Counted from the first letter of the stretch, positions 37,896 through 47,535 are shown. The stretch: 64,000 nucleotides of DNA from Nocardia terrae (GCF_009760405.1 NZ_WRPP01000003.1:248001-312000); one strand, 5' to 3'. Made by a program: numbers and translations. Notes: generated by a model from the sequence alone, not told the origin.

Positions 37896-38199
37896 AGTGC
37901 ATCCCTGTCTGTCGTAGGTTTTGCCAGCACAAGCGCGTGGTCGAGCTGATTCCCGGCGGCCGGTGGAGACCCGGGGCTCGTGCGCCGACCGGTTACCCGG
38001 ACGGACCACACGCCAACGAAGCACAATACCAGCGCGGGTGCGCCCACCTCGAATCCGGTCCCCGCCGGGGATCGACCGCCCGATGTCGAGTGAGTTACAT
38101 CACTCCATAAGCGGAATACCCACCTCCGCTACCGGCATTGTATGAAGGAACGAGAACCGTCGTGACGGTTGATCAATCGCTCTGCCAATGGAGGCCGCC
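37896..38199. other. Divergent region between rplM and the membrane-protein gene
   Basis: About 300 bases holding the rplM leader and promoter, and the ggagg ribosome site (38190-38194) of the next gene. Lower GC at about 38090-38160. No ribosomal-protein autoregulatory leader could be recognised. Confidence 0.4.
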
Positions 38200-38802
38200 A
38201 TGGCGATCACCATTCCGCCGAACCACCCGCGCGCGAAGGCGATGCGCCGGATGCTGCTGACCGTGGTGACCGGCAGCCTGGTCTTCCTGATTCCCTGGAT
38301 CGCCTATCTCTCGGTCAGCCTGCCGTCCTCGCGCGAGGTGGACCAGTGGGATATCGCGTGGGTCGGATTCGACTTCGTCCTGGTGGGGGCGATCGGCATG
38401 ACCGCGTGGTCCGCCTGGCGGCGACGGCAGATCTTCATCCCGTGGGCGATGATCACCGGCACGCTGCTGGTCTGCGATGCCTGGTTCGACATCGTGCTGG
38501 ACTGGAACACCTCGGACCTGTGGTTCGCGGTGCTGTCGGCGGTCGTCGGTGAACTGCCGCTGGCCGCGCTGCTCTTCTTCGCCGCCCGGCGGATGCTGCA
38601 ACTCACCATCGATCGCGCGTGGGCGCTGACCGGTCACACCGGACCCGCGCCCCGGGTCTCCCAGGTCGAGTTGATGGTCACCGCCGCCTGGCTGCAGCGG
38701 GACCACGACTCGGACGGGTCAGATGTGCAGGGGCGGGCCGGGATCGATGCCGCGCGCCGGGCCGGGAACGGTGTAGCGCAGCGTGTCGATGCCGAAGCGT
38801 AG
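38200..38802 (+). CDS. Four-TM membrane protein of unknown function
   Basis: A 200-residue protein with four hydrophobic helices: LLTVVTGSLVFLIPWIAYLSV, WVGFDFVLVGAIGMTAW, FIPWAMITGTLLVCDAWF and LSAVVGELPLAALLFFAA, then a soluble tail with Asp and Arg. ATG 38200 is chosen because ggagg lies just upstream; an upstream ATG at 38188 overlaps that ribosome site. The last 84 bases overlap the convergent ESX-4-associated gene. No known domain recognised. Confidence 0.8.
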   Translation: MAITIPPNHPRAKAMRRMLLTVVTGSLVFLIPWIAYLSVSLPSSREVDQWDIAWVGFDFVLVGAIGMTAWSAWRRRQIFIPWAMITGTLLVCDAWFDIVLDWNTSDLWFAVLSAVVGELPLAALLFFAARRMLQLTIDRAWALTGHTGPAPRVSQVELMVTAAWLQRDHDSDGSDVQGRAGIDAARRAGNGVAQRVDAEA

Positions 38803-41664
38803 GCAGTCCAGGCTCTTCGGATCACCCACGGTGGCGATGCCCGCGTGCGGCCCGCCGAACACGAACGGGGTGACCGCGCAGGATTCGCCGACCGGCTGGA
38901 CGGGCGAACCCGCCTGAATCACGGTGTCGGGCACCGAAACCGCGGAGGTGCGGGTCTCACCGCCCGAATGCATCCCCATCAGTGACAGCGTCGCCGCACC
39001 GACGATGATCGGCGCACCGAACGGCTTGCGCATCTTGTTCCAGAGCTTGCCCTTGCGCTGCTTGCGCTCGGCGTCGGATCCCGATTCCGAATCCGACTGC
39101 CCTGCGGCATCTTCCGACGACTGCGGATGTTGCTGACGCGCCCCCGTGGACATCGCCCCACCGTACATCGCGCCGGGCTGACCAGGAGCGTTTCCGCCGG
39201 ATCCAGCAAAACCCGGGCGACCCGAACCGGACGTATCCCCCTCGGCCCCATAGCCACCGGACGGATAACCACCCTGGGAATACCCACCCTGCTGCCCGTA
39301 GCCGCCGGCCGCGCCGTAGCCTCCGGCCTGGCCGTACTGTCCACCGGCACCCGGCTGACCGCCGCCCGGACCGTACTGCCCGGCGCCTCCCTGCGGACCC
39401 ATCTCGGACCCGCCGGCGTTTGCCGGACCATAGCCCTGCGCGCCCGACTCGGGACCCTGCGGGCTTGCCGGTGCATAGCCCTGACCGGTGGGATAACCGG
39501 AACCGCCTGTGCCCGGGCCGGATTGGCCGGGCGCGGAATACGAACCGCCCTTCCCGTAGCCACCGCCCTGCCCATACCCGCCAGCAGCGTGTCCACCGGA
39601 CTGGCCGTAGCCGGGCTGCCCCGCTTGACCATAGCCGCCGCCGGACTGTCCGCCGCCCGCCTGGGCGCCCTGCCCCGCGGCTTGGCCATAGCCGCCGCCG
39701 GATTGACCACCCGCCTGCCCGTAGCCGCCGGGGCCGTACTGCCCGGCATTCGAACCCTGTTGCACGCCCGCGGAACCCGGCGTCTGCCCGGCTTCGCTCA
39801 CGTTCGCGCCTGGCTGGCCGTAGTTGGCGCTGCCGTACGCGCCCGGCCCCGCGGCGCCCTGTTGTGCTCCGGCGGATCCCGGTCCGTATCCGGCAGCGGG
39901 CGCACCCGACGCGGCTCCGCCCGGAACGTCTCGGCCCACGATGGCGGTCGCCTGATCATCGGCGGGCGATCCCGGCGGCCGCATGAACCGGCCGCCCACG
40001 CCTTCGAGCCCGGCGGGCAACGGGCCGCGGCCCGCCCCCTGCGCGGCCGCACCCCGCGACTGCGCCGGCGTGCCCGCCGCCTCGGGTGAAACCTCTTGGC
40101 CCGCAACGCCTCCGGCCGACTGGTCGGTAGCCGAGGCTTCGTGGCGTCCGTGCGCGAACACGCCCGCCTGCGCGGTGCCGGAGATCCCCGCCGCCGCCGC
40201 GAGCCGCGCGACCTCTTCGGCTGTCATGCGCTGGGTCATCCCACCGGGACCGGTATGCGCGCCCGGGGTAGAACCCTGGCCCTCGACCACGGCCTGGCCA
40301 CCGGTGCCAGCCGCCCGGGCGGCCTGTGCCGCGTTGAAGGCGGCCGCCTCCTCCGCGGTGATCCGATGCGTCTGCTCGACCGCACTCGCGGCGGATTGCG
40401 CACCGCCGGAGAGAGCCGCCTCGGCCTGCGGACCCGCCGCAGCCGACGCACCCGCCGCGGCTTCCTCGGCCGTGATACGGCGTGTCTGCCCGGAGGTATC
40501 GGCCGGTGCCGGACGACCCTGCGCGGGCGATTCCGCCGCGGCCTGTGAACCTGCCCCACCGGCGGCAGCGGCTTCCTCCGCGCTCATGCGGCGCGTCTGC
40601 CCGGACGTGTCGGCGGCGGGCGTGGAACCCGGTCGCTGTGCACCGGATTCGGGCGCGGGCGGTGAATCCAAGTGGCGGGGAACCAGTTCCGGCTGCTGTG
40701 CCAGCGGTTCGGGCTGACGCTGCAGCGGCTGGACCGGATCCTGGCCGCCGACGTGGCGCGGGCCCTGGTCCACCGGGCGTGCCTCCGCGGGCGGCGGTGC
40801 GGCCGGACGGTCGTAGGCCGGATCGCCTTCACTGTCGGCGACCAGCAGGTGGGTCGCGCCCAGGACGAGGGCGTGCATGGGATGGTCGGCGACCTGGAAG
40901 CGGTGGCCGAGGTGGTTCTGGAAGGCCAGGCGCAGCGCGTCGTTGAAGCAGACGTTGCCGGTGAGCAGCACCGTCGAGGTGTCGGCATTGATCGCGCGGG
41001 CGGCGGCCATCACCTCGATGACCACATTGTCGGCGGCGCGGGCCTCGTGCAGCGCCTCGGCGGTGATGGCGACGCTCACCGATTCGGTGGGCTGCTCGTC
41101 ATTGCCGTGCACGGCGACCACCAGGCATTCGCGGCCGTCGGAGTAGACGCCCACCGCGCCCACGCCCGGGCCGCGGCCGGGCGCGCGCACCAGCCCGAGG
41201 GCGCGCACATAGCCGGAGAGCGCGACGGATTCGGGCAGCGGTTCGGCGGGGACGCCGAGTTGCTCGACCAGGCGCACGAATTCGTCGACCTTGGGGTCGG
41301 GCCATTCGTCCGGGTAGGGCAGCGCGAGCACATCGGGCTCGCCGCCGAGATGGTCGACGACCGCGGCGAACGGATTGTGCATGCGCGCCCGGAACACCAG
41401 TTCGGCCGGCCAGGTCGCCCCGGCGACCACGATCTGCGGATGCCCGATGATGTCGCGCACATCCGAGATGGCGATGCCGACATCGGGCCGCCGGTCCACG
41501 CCGGCGGTGTGCAGCCGGCCGGACGAATCCGCCAGCAGGTACGCGGGCGGTGTGTACGTGCCTTCGACCAGGACCGGGCGAATGGGTGATCCGCCGCCAC
41601 CGGCGGCCACCGACACCACGTCCCAGCCGAGATGTACTGCACCAACTCGAGCCGTCACAGTCAT
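38719..41664 (-). CDS. Type VII secretion-associated protein, Rv3446c family, with giant low-complexity insert
   Basis: 981 residues; the mycobacterial Rv3446c is about 400. Residues 1-290 are the folded N-domain (VGAVHLGWDVVSVAAGG, VLLTGNVCFNDALR). From about 350 to 490 a short motif recurs four times: TRRMSAEEAA, TRRITAEEAA, THRITAEEAA and TQRMTAEEV. About 605-820 is Gly/Tyr/Gln-rich (many GGYGQ units). A basic stretch, one TM helix at about 882-898 (APIIVGAATLSLMGM) and an extracellular tail with two Cys follow. The family is linked to ESX-4; its role is unknown. Confidence 0.85.
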   Translation of the reverse strand: MTVTARVGAVHLGWDVVSVAAGGGGSPIRPVLVEGTYTPPAYLLADSSGRLHTAGVDRRPDVGIAISDVRDIIGHPQIVVAGATWPAELVFRARMHNPFAAVVDHLGGEPDVLALPYPDEWPDPKVDEFVRLVEQLGVPAEPLPESVALSGYVRALGLVRAPGRGPGVGAVGVYSDGRECLVVAVHGNDEQPTESVSVAITAEALHEARAADNVVIEVMAAARAINADTSTVLLTGNVCFNDALRLAFQNHLGHRFQVADHPMHALVLGATHLLVADSEGDPAYDRPAAPPPAEARPVDQGPRHVGGQDPVQPLQRQPEPLAQQPELVPRHLDSPPAPESGAQRPGSTPAADTSGQTRRMSAEEAAAAGGAGSQAAAESPAQGRPAPADTSGQTRRITAEEAAAGASAAAGPQAEAALSGGAQSAASAVEQTHRITAEEAAAFNAAQAARAAGTGGQAVVEGQGSTPGAHTGPGGMTQRMTAEEVARLAAAAGISGTAQAGVFAHGRHEASATDQSAGGVAGQEVSPEAAGTPAQSRGAAAQGAGRGPLPAGLEGVGGRFMRPPGSPADDQATAIVGRDVPGGAASGAPAAGYGPGSAGAQQGAAGPGAYGSANYGQPGANVSEAGQTPGSAGVQQGSNAGQYGPGGYGQAGGQSGGGYGQAAGQGAQAGGGQSGGGYGQAGQPGYGQSGGHAAGGYGQGGGYGKGGSYSAPGQSGPGTGGSGYPTGQGYAPASPQGPESGAQGYGPANAGGSEMGPQGGAGQYGPGGGQPGAGGQYGQAGGYGAAGGYGQQGGYSQGGYPSGGYGAEGDTSGSGRPGFAGSGGNAPGQPGAMYGGAMSTGARQQHPQSSEDAAGQSDSESGSDAERKQRKGKLWNKMRKPFGAPIIVGAATLSLMGMHSGGETRTSAVSVPDTVIQAGSPVQPVGESCAVTPFVFGGPHAGIATVGDPKSLDCLRFGIDTLRYTVPGPARGIDPGPPLHI

Positions 41665-41737
41665 CAGTCTGCCTGCTCGCTCCGCCGCGTGCGCGACCGA
41701 TTCATACTTCGCACCCCCGGCCTGCGTGAATCGCCGA

Positions 41738-44485
41738 TCACGCCGCCGACTTCTTCAAGCGCAGTCGCGACCACGTGAACAGCGCGAGCAGCACCAGGAT
41801 CGCGGCCAGCACGCCCATGTCCAGCGACCACGCGGCCACGGTGTGCTTCCAGAAATGGTCCTTCTGCGCCGCGTCCGAGGCCGAGAGATCGGGCAGATTG
41901 ACCGTGGACGCACCGGCGGAATAGCCCCAGCGCGAGGGGAACAGCCAGGAGATCTGGTCCAGCACAGCGCGACCCGTCACCGGGATCAGGCCGCCCGCCA
42001 TCACCAGCTGCGCCATGATGATCACCACCAGCAGCGGCATCACCTGTTCGTTGGACTTGGCCAGCGCCGAGAGCGCCAGGCCGAGCACCACACAGCAGAC
42101 CGCGGTCAGCGCCACATCGAGGTAGAGCTCCACGGGCCCGGACGGGATCACCGCGCCCTTGCTCGGCGGCTTCTTCACCACCAGCACGATGGCGATCATG
42201 ACCGCCGACTGCAGCATGGCCGCGAGACTGAAGACCACGATCTTGGACATCAGGTATGCGCCGGAACGCAATCCGACCGCGCGTTCCCGGAAGTAGATCG
42301 CTCGCTCGCCGACCAGGTCACGCACGGTGAGCGCGACGCCCAGGAAGCACGCGCCCAGGATGAGCACCACCAGCAGCTGTTGCGCCTCACCGTTGTTGGC
42401 GCGCACGAAACTGCCGTCTGGCGCCTGCACGAACCCGACCGATTCGAATCCGTTCTTGCCCGGCACCACCAGTGACAGCCCGGCCAGCACGAACGGCAGG
42501 ATCCCGAGGAACGCGAGATAGCCGCGGTCGGCGAAGATGAGCCGCAGCTGCCGTCGTGACAACGTCGAGAACTGTTTGAACGGACTCGATTTCGGCGCCT
42601 TCGCCCGCTCGACCGGTTTGACCGGCGCGGGCGGTTCCGCAAACGCTTGGCGGGAGCGGAAATTCGCGAAGGCTCGATCCGGATCGGCGGCGACCCGGCC
42701 GAAGATCTCGGCCCAGTCGCTGGTGCCCATCACGTGCCCGACGCTGCCCGGGTGCCCGCAGAAGGCGGTCTTGCCGCCGGGCGCGAGCAGCAGCACCTGA
42801 TCGCACATGTCCAGGCAGGCCACCGAGTGCGTGACCACGATGACGGTGCGCCCGGCGTCGGCCAGTTCCCGCAGCATGGTCATGACCTGCCGGTCCAGCG
42901 CCGGGTCCAGGCCGGAGGTGGGCTCGTCCAGGATCAGCAGCGACGGGCCGGTGAGCAGTTCCATGGCGACCGAGGCACGCTTGCGCTGACCGCCGGAGAG
43001 CCGGTCCACGCGGGTATCGGCGTGCTGGGTGAGCGAAAGCTCCTTCAGCACATCCTCGATCACCTGCTTGCGGTCGGCCTTGCTGGTGTCCGGCGGCAGG
43101 CGCAGCTGGGCGGCGAAGTTGAGCGCCTGCTTGACCGTCAGCTGCCGGTGCAGCACGTCGTCCTGGGGCACCATGCCGATGCGGGAGCGCAGCGCTTCGT
43201 ATTCGGCGTGCAGGTTGCGGCCCTCGAAGGTGACCACGCCCGCGGACGGATGCGTGGTTCCCGCAATGAGTTTCGACAGCGTCGACTTGCCCGCGCCGGA
43301 GGGTCCGATGAGCGCGGTCAGCGACCCGCGTCCGGCTTGCATGTTCACGTCGATCAGCAGTTGCTTGTTGCCCTCGACGGTGAACGAGACACCGTGCACG
43401 TGCAGGCCCTGCTCGGCGACCGGCCGCTGCCGGCGCACGAGGGTGCCCTCCTGCACGACGAAGTCGACGTTACCGATGGTGATGATGTCGCGTTCGCGCA
43501 GCAGCGCGCGCTGCTCGCGGCGGCCGTTGACGAAGGTGCCGTTGGCCGAGTTGAGGTCCTCGATGGCCAGGCCCTCGCGGTCGGCCACCAGGCGCGCGTG
43601 ATTGCGCGAGGCCATCGGGTCGTTGACCACGATCTGGTTGTCGCTGGTGCGACCGATATTGAGGCCGCCGCGCGGAATCCGGTCGGCGCGCGCGATGGCC
43701 GCGGTGGAGGCGCGGGCCCGGATCGGGGGCAGCGCGGAGGTGTCCGCCTTGGTGGTCATGTTGATGGCGTCGCCCGAGGACGGCGGCGTATTCACCGGCG
43801 GGCGCGGCACATTCGGGGTCGGCGGGGCGCCGACGTGCGGAGCCTGCCGCTGCTGCACGGGATTCGGCTGCTGTTGGGCCGGCTGCTGATGCTGCGGTAC
43901 CGACTGCTGGTGCTGCGGACCAGAATACGGCCGGTTCGGATTGGGCCGCAGCTGCGGATTGGCCTGCGACGGGTTCGGCCAGGCCTGCTGCGGGTTCGGT
44001 CGCGCCTGCTGATTCGCCGGCGGCCGCTGCTGCGCGTAGGGCGACTGCACCGGCGGCTGCTGGGCCGACTGCGGCTGCCCGACCTGCGGCTGCGGCCGGG
44101 AAGGCGGCCGGTTCGGCGGCGGCGCCATGCCCTGGCGCTGCGGCTGCGGCTGCGGCGCCTGGCCACCGCGGGCGGACTGCGGCAGCAGGTGCAGCAGCGG
44201 GCCGCTGATCGCGTCGCCGAGCCGCACCTGGGTGGGCCGATTGATGACCAGCGGTGTGGTGAGCCGCCGGGCATCCACGAAAACGCCGTTGGTGCTGCCA
44301 TTGTCGGTGAGCATCCACGACCCGGCCTCATAGCTCAGGGTCGCGTGCACCCGGGAGACCAGCGGGCTGTCGACGAAGAGCAGCACCTCCGGGGCCCGGC
44401 CCATGGTGATCTGCTGGGTCGCGTCGAAGACCCGTTCGGTTCCATCATGACGCACGGTGATCTGCTGCGCCCCCGGTGAAGACAT
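41738..44485 (-). CDS. FHA-domain ABC exporter (Rv1747-like)
   Basis: A 915-residue fusion. FHA1 (about 20-95: MGRAPEV, SRVHATL, NGSTNGVFV) is followed by a Pro/Gln-rich linker (about 100-235) and FHA2 (about 265-340: NIGRTSDN, SRNHARL, NSANGTFVNG). The ABC ATPase has Walker A GPSGAGKSTL, signature LSGGQRKRAS and LILDEPTSGLD. A six-helix ABC-2 membrane domain ends the protein. In mycobacteria Rv1747 is phosphorylated by PknF and its FHA domains bind the phosphosites. Here a kinase gene is encoded 3.3 kb away. Start ATG 44485 gives the FHA N-terminus. Confidence 0.93.
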   Translation of the reverse strand: MSSPGAQQITVRHDGTERVFDATQQITMGRAPEVLLFVDSPLVSRVHATLSYEAGSWMLTDNGSTNGVFVDARRLTTPLVINRPTQVRLGDAISGPLLHLLPQSARGGQAPQPQPQRQGMAPPPNRPPSRPQPQVGQPQSAQQPPVQSPYAQQRPPANQQARPNPQQAWPNPSQANPQLRPNPNRPYSGPQHQQSVPQHQQPAQQQPNPVQQRQAPHVGAPPTPNVPRPPVNTPPSSGDAINMTTKADTSALPPIRARASTAAIARADRIPRGGLNIGRTSDNQIVVNDPMASRNHARLVADREGLAIEDLNSANGTFVNGRREQRALLRERDIITIGNVDFVVQEGTLVRRQRPVAEQGLHVHGVSFTVEGNKQLLIDVNMQAGRGSLTALIGPSGAGKSTLSKLIAGTTHPSAGVVTFEGRNLHAEYEALRSRIGMVPQDDVLHRQLTVKQALNFAAQLRLPPDTSKADRKQVIEDVLKELSLTQHADTRVDRLSGGQRKRASVAMELLTGPSLLILDEPTSGLDPALDRQVMTMLRELADAGRTVIVVTHSVACLDMCDQVLLLAPGGKTAFCGHPGSVGHVMGTSDWAEIFGRVAADPDRAFANFRSRQAFAEPPAPVKPVERAKAPKSSPFKQFSTLSRRQLRLIFADRGYLAFLGILPFVLAGLSLVVPGKNGFESVGFVQAPDGSFVRANNGEAQQLLVVLILGACFLGVALTVRDLVGERAIYFRERAVGLRSGAYLMSKIVVFSLAAMLQSAVMIAIVLVVKKPPSKGAVIPSGPVELYLDVALTAVCCVVLGLALSALAKSNEQVMPLLVVIIMAQLVMAGGLIPVTGRAVLDQISWLFPSRWGYSAGASTVNLPDLSASDAAQKDHFWKHTVAAWSLDMGVLAAILVLLALFTWSRLRLKKSAA

Positions 44486-44585
44486 GGTGGGATGATAAGC
44501 GAAGCCCCCGGAGTCCGGCGTTGCGCTTCTCGGCCACCCGTCCGATACCGGGGTAGGGAATCGGTCTGCCTGCGAGGGAGTACAT

Positions 44586-46064
44586 GTGGCGAGACGCCGG
44601 GGGGAGGCGGCGCATACGCGCCCGTCCATGGGGATTCGCCGCCTGGCCGTGGCGCTCGGTGTGTTCACCGTCGCGGTCGCGCTCTTGACCGGATGTACAC
44701 GAATTGTTCACGGTCATGCCGTTTCCATCTACGACGACCCGTTCAAGGTGGCAGGGCTGCCCACCACCAGCGGACCCAACGGTCCCCGCGCGGGCGCGCC
44801 GGACGCGCCGCTGACCGCGCAGGATTCCGACGGCGGGCCGATCGATCACCTGGTGCTGAACGCGCTGGACGACATCCAGACCTATTGGCAGGGCGAGTTC
44901 CCGGCCGAGTTCGGCGGCACCTTCGCCCCGGTGAACAAGTTCATCTCCTGGAATGCCAAAACGCCGCGGTCGCAGTCCGGGCAGTTCTGCGGAGAGTCCA
45001 GCTACCGGCTCGTCAATGCCGCCTACTGCCGGCTCGACGGTTCGGTCGGCTGGGATCGGGGCGTGCTGTTGCCGGCGGTGGCCGACGAGTTCGGGAAGAT
45101 GTCGGTGGTCATGGTGCTGGCCCACGAGTACGGGCACGCCATCCAGGAGATGGCCAAGATCGTGAGCCGCCGCACGCCGACCATCGTCAAGGAGCAGCAG
45201 GCCGACTGCTTCGCGGGCGCGTTCATCCGGAATGTGGCCGAGGGCAAGGCCGAACACTTCACCATCAATACCTCCGACGGCCTGAATCAGGTGCTGGCCG
45301 CGACGGTCGCCTTCCGCGACGCCGATCCCGACGATCCGCAGAGCGTGCACGGTTCGGCCTTCCAGCGGGTCACGGCGGTGCAGATCGGTTTCACCGACGG
45401 GCCCAAGGGCTGCAAGGGCATCGACCAGAACGAGATCGACCGGCGCAGCGTCAGTCTGCCGCAGGGCACCAGCGGTGATTCCGGCGACAGCAAGTCCGAT
45501 GTGGACAAGTCCACGCTGCAGGCCCTGGCCAAGGCGATGGCGGTCATCCTGCCCATCCCGGACGAGCCCAAGTACAGCTATGACAGCGCGAAGCTGAACT
45601 GCCGCAACGGAGCCGACACCGTGCCGGTCACCTATTGTCCGGCGACCAATTCGATCGGCACCGATGTGCCCGCCCTGCACGATCGGGGCGTCTCGAACGC
45701 CGACGACCAGGATGCCCTGCCCGCCAACGTGACCGGCAGCTACACCGCGCTGATCGTCTTCATCTCCCGCTACGCGCTGGCGGTGCAGCATGCGGCCGGT
45801 CAGGCGCTCACGGGGGCCAAGACCGGTCTGCGCGCGGCCTGCCTGTCGGGCGTGATCACCGGAAAACTGGCCGATCCCGCCAAGTCCCAGGGCATCACCC
45901 TCACCTCGGGCGATATCGACGAAGCGGTCTCCGGCCTGCTCACCGACGGCCTGGCCGCCAGTGACACCGACGGCAAGACGGTCCCCAGCGGCTTCGCCCG
46001 CGTGGACGCCTTCCGCGCGGGCGTGCTGGGCGATCAGACCACCTGCGCGTCTCGCTATTCGTAA
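44586..46064 (+). CDS. Putative neutral zinc metallopeptidase lipoprotein
   Basis: A 492-residue lipoprotein with signal and lipobox (VALLTGC, Cys37) and then a mature domain with zinc motif HEYGH (residues 180-184) and the third-ligand region KEQQADCFAG. This matches the PF04228-type neutral zinc metallopeptidase. GTG 44586 has a ggagt ribosome site; ATG 44628 is an alternative that keeps the signal peptide. Divergent from the FHA-ABC exporter (100 bases). Substrates are unknown; being surface-anchored, envelope or secreted proteins are likely. Confidence 0.9.
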   Translation: MARRRGEAAHTRPSMGIRRLAVALGVFTVAVALLTGCTRIVHGHAVSIYDDPFKVAGLPTTSGPNGPRAGAPDAPLTAQDSDGGPIDHLVLNALDDIQTYWQGEFPAEFGGTFAPVNKFISWNAKTPRSQSGQFCGESSYRLVNAAYCRLDGSVGWDRGVLLPAVADEFGKMSVVMVLAHEYGHAIQEMAKIVSRRTPTIVKEQQADCFAGAFIRNVAEGKAEHFTINTSDGLNQVLAATVAFRDADPDDPQSVHGSAFQRVTAVQIGFTDGPKGCKGIDQNEIDRRSVSLPQGTSGDSGDSKSDVDKSTLQALAKAMAVILPIPDEPKYSYDSAKLNCRNGADTVPVTYCPATNSIGTDVPALHDRGVSNADDQDALPANVTGSYTALIVFISRYALAVQHAAGQALTGAKTGLRAACLSGVITGKLADPAKSQGITLTSGDIDEAVSGLLTDGLAASDTDGKTVPSGFARVDAFRAGVLGDQTTCASRYS

Positions 46065-46093
46065 CGCGCACAAACTCATCCCGGCGTGGCCTG

Positions 46094-46175
46094 CCTCGTC
46101 ATCCCGGCGTGCTCTTGGCCGGGATCCACCCCTACCGCGGTGGATTCCGGCCAAAAACGTGCCGGAATGACGAGG
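46094..46175. repeat. Imperfect 37-bp inverted repeat (palindromic element)
   Basis: Left arm 46094-46130 (cctcgtcatcccggcgtgct, then cttggccgggatccacc) pairs with right arm 46139-46175 with six mismatches, loop cctaccgc. It lies between convergent genes. It could be a terminator or a miniature mobile/repetitive palindrome of a genome-wide family. Confidence 0.8.
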
Positions 46176-46194
46176 TCTTCAGACCGAGGGATGC

Positions 46195-47535
46195 TTATCC
46201 GAAGGGTGGGGGCGCTACCGGTTCGAGGCGCAGGACCCGGTTGCCGAGCATGATCTCGGCCCCGGGCATCAAGGTGAACGGCTGATTCGGTTGCAGGCGA
46301 ACCCAATCCCGGTAGCCCGGCGGGCGGACGCGGGTGCCGTTGGTAGAGCCGTGGTCGATGAGGGTGATATCCCAGTTCACCAAACGGATTTCGGCGTGCA
46401 CGCGGGACATGCCGCCGGAGTTGTCGTCGATGCGCAGCGGAATCAGGCCCGCGTGCACGGCATCCGAATGCTCCGGGTCGCGGCCGACCACCGCGTCGGC
46501 GGCCACCATGTAGGTCATGCCGTCATCGAGCACCAGCATGCCGAGCGGCGGGCGGATCACCTCGGCGACCGGCTGGGTCTGATCCACCGGCATGCCGCAC
46601 ACGGTGCAGAAGGCCGCACGGGGATCGCTGGGATGCGCACGCGCGCACTTGAATCCGAGCACCTTCACGGTCAGGGCGTTGGCCTTGGCCGTCTGTTCCA
46701 GCCGTCGCTGCAGATCCGGGTCGGGCTTGGGCGCGGGGTTGGTCCCGCTGGTTTCGCCCTGGCCGCCGACCTCGGTGGGCGCGTGGTGCAGTTCGACGCT
46801 CTCGGGGTCCGCGGGGACGCCGAAGTCCGGGTCGAGTTCGGGCCCGGTGGGCAGCCGGTTGGAGGTGCGCGTGGGAATCAGGTTGGGGTCCACGGGGATC
46901 GGATCGGGCTCCCGATCCCGCTCGGCGTCGAAGGCGGCGGTCGGCGGCGGCGGTTCCACACTCCACTGCCGTGCGACGGGTGGCCGGGCAGGTCGCCGCG
47001 ACACCGGCGGTTCGCCCTCGAACCACATCACCGCGCCCGCCGCGGGCGCGAGACCCTCGATGAGCGTGCCGATTCCGCGCTCGGGCAGCTCGGGCGCGCG
47101 CCCCTCGTCGATGAACAGGGCGGCGGCATGCGCGGGCGACTCGGCCACCCGGTCCACCGTGAAGGCCGCATCGCTGCCGCGGTAGTACTCGACCATCGAA
47201 CCGGCCAGCACGGCCGTCACCGATCCGTGCAGGAAGACGGCGATGCCGCCGGTGGCCGCCGCGGACAGGATGCCGAATTCGATGGGCTCCCCGGGCGAGA
47301 TCCGTTCGGCCTCCTTCATGAGCCACCGCGTCGCCTGCCGCGCGACCAGCCGCCCGGGCCCGTCCGGAGCCTGCTCGGTGACGTCGGCGACCAGGTCGCC
47401 CAGCGCCCGCGCCGCCACCACGGCCCGCGAATCCCGCGTCATCGGCCCGCGTTCCCGATGCGCGACCAGGATGACCGCACCGGCCACCCGGCTCACCACA
47501 TGGTCACCCGCGACGACCTCGACCTGCCGATCCAT
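46195..47535 (-). CDS. FHA-domain protein with Cys-rich (zinc-ribbon-like) segment
   Basis: A 446-residue soluble protein. The N-terminal about 190 residues (MDRQVEVVAGDHVVSRVAGA) look like a globular domain, then a Pro/Asp/Glu-rich linker. A CARAHPSDPRAAFCTVCG Cys cluster precedes the C-terminal FHA domain (VVGRDPEH, MSRVHAEIRLVNW, DHGSTNGTRV). ATG 47535 is chosen; the frame continues into repeat copy C without homology. The FHA domain should bind phosphothreonine, plausibly from the divergent kinase gene next door. Confidence 0.88.
   Translation of the reverse strand: MDRQVEVVAGDHVVSRVAGAVILVAHRERGPMTRDSRAVVAARALGDLVADVTEQAPDGPGRLVARQATRWLMKEAERISPGEPIEFGILSAAATGGIAVFLHGSVTAVLAGSMVEYYRGSDAAFTVDRVAESPAHAAALFIDEGRAPELPERGIGTLIEGLAPAAGAVMWFEGEPPVSRRPARPPVARQWSVEPPPPTAAFDAERDREPDPIPVDPNLIPTRTSNRLPTGPELDPDFGVPADPESVELHHAPTEVGGQGETSGTNPAPKPDPDLQRRLEQTAKANALTVKVLGFKCARAHPSDPRAAFCTVCGMPVDQTQPVAEVIRPPLGMLVLDDGMTYMVAADAVVGRDPEHSDAVHAGLIPLRIDDNSGGMSRVHAEIRLVNWDITLIDHGSTNGTRVRPPGYRDWVRLQPNQPFTLMPGAEIMLGNRVLRLEPVAPPPFG

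Noticed and set aside
37896..38199. Ribosomal-protein L13 autoregulatory leader
   Set aside because: No structure could be matched by eye to a known leader family.
39200..39850. Possible CRISPR-like short repeats
   Set aside because: The repeats are in-frame codons for GGYGQ units inside the Rv3446c-like protein, without regular spacers.
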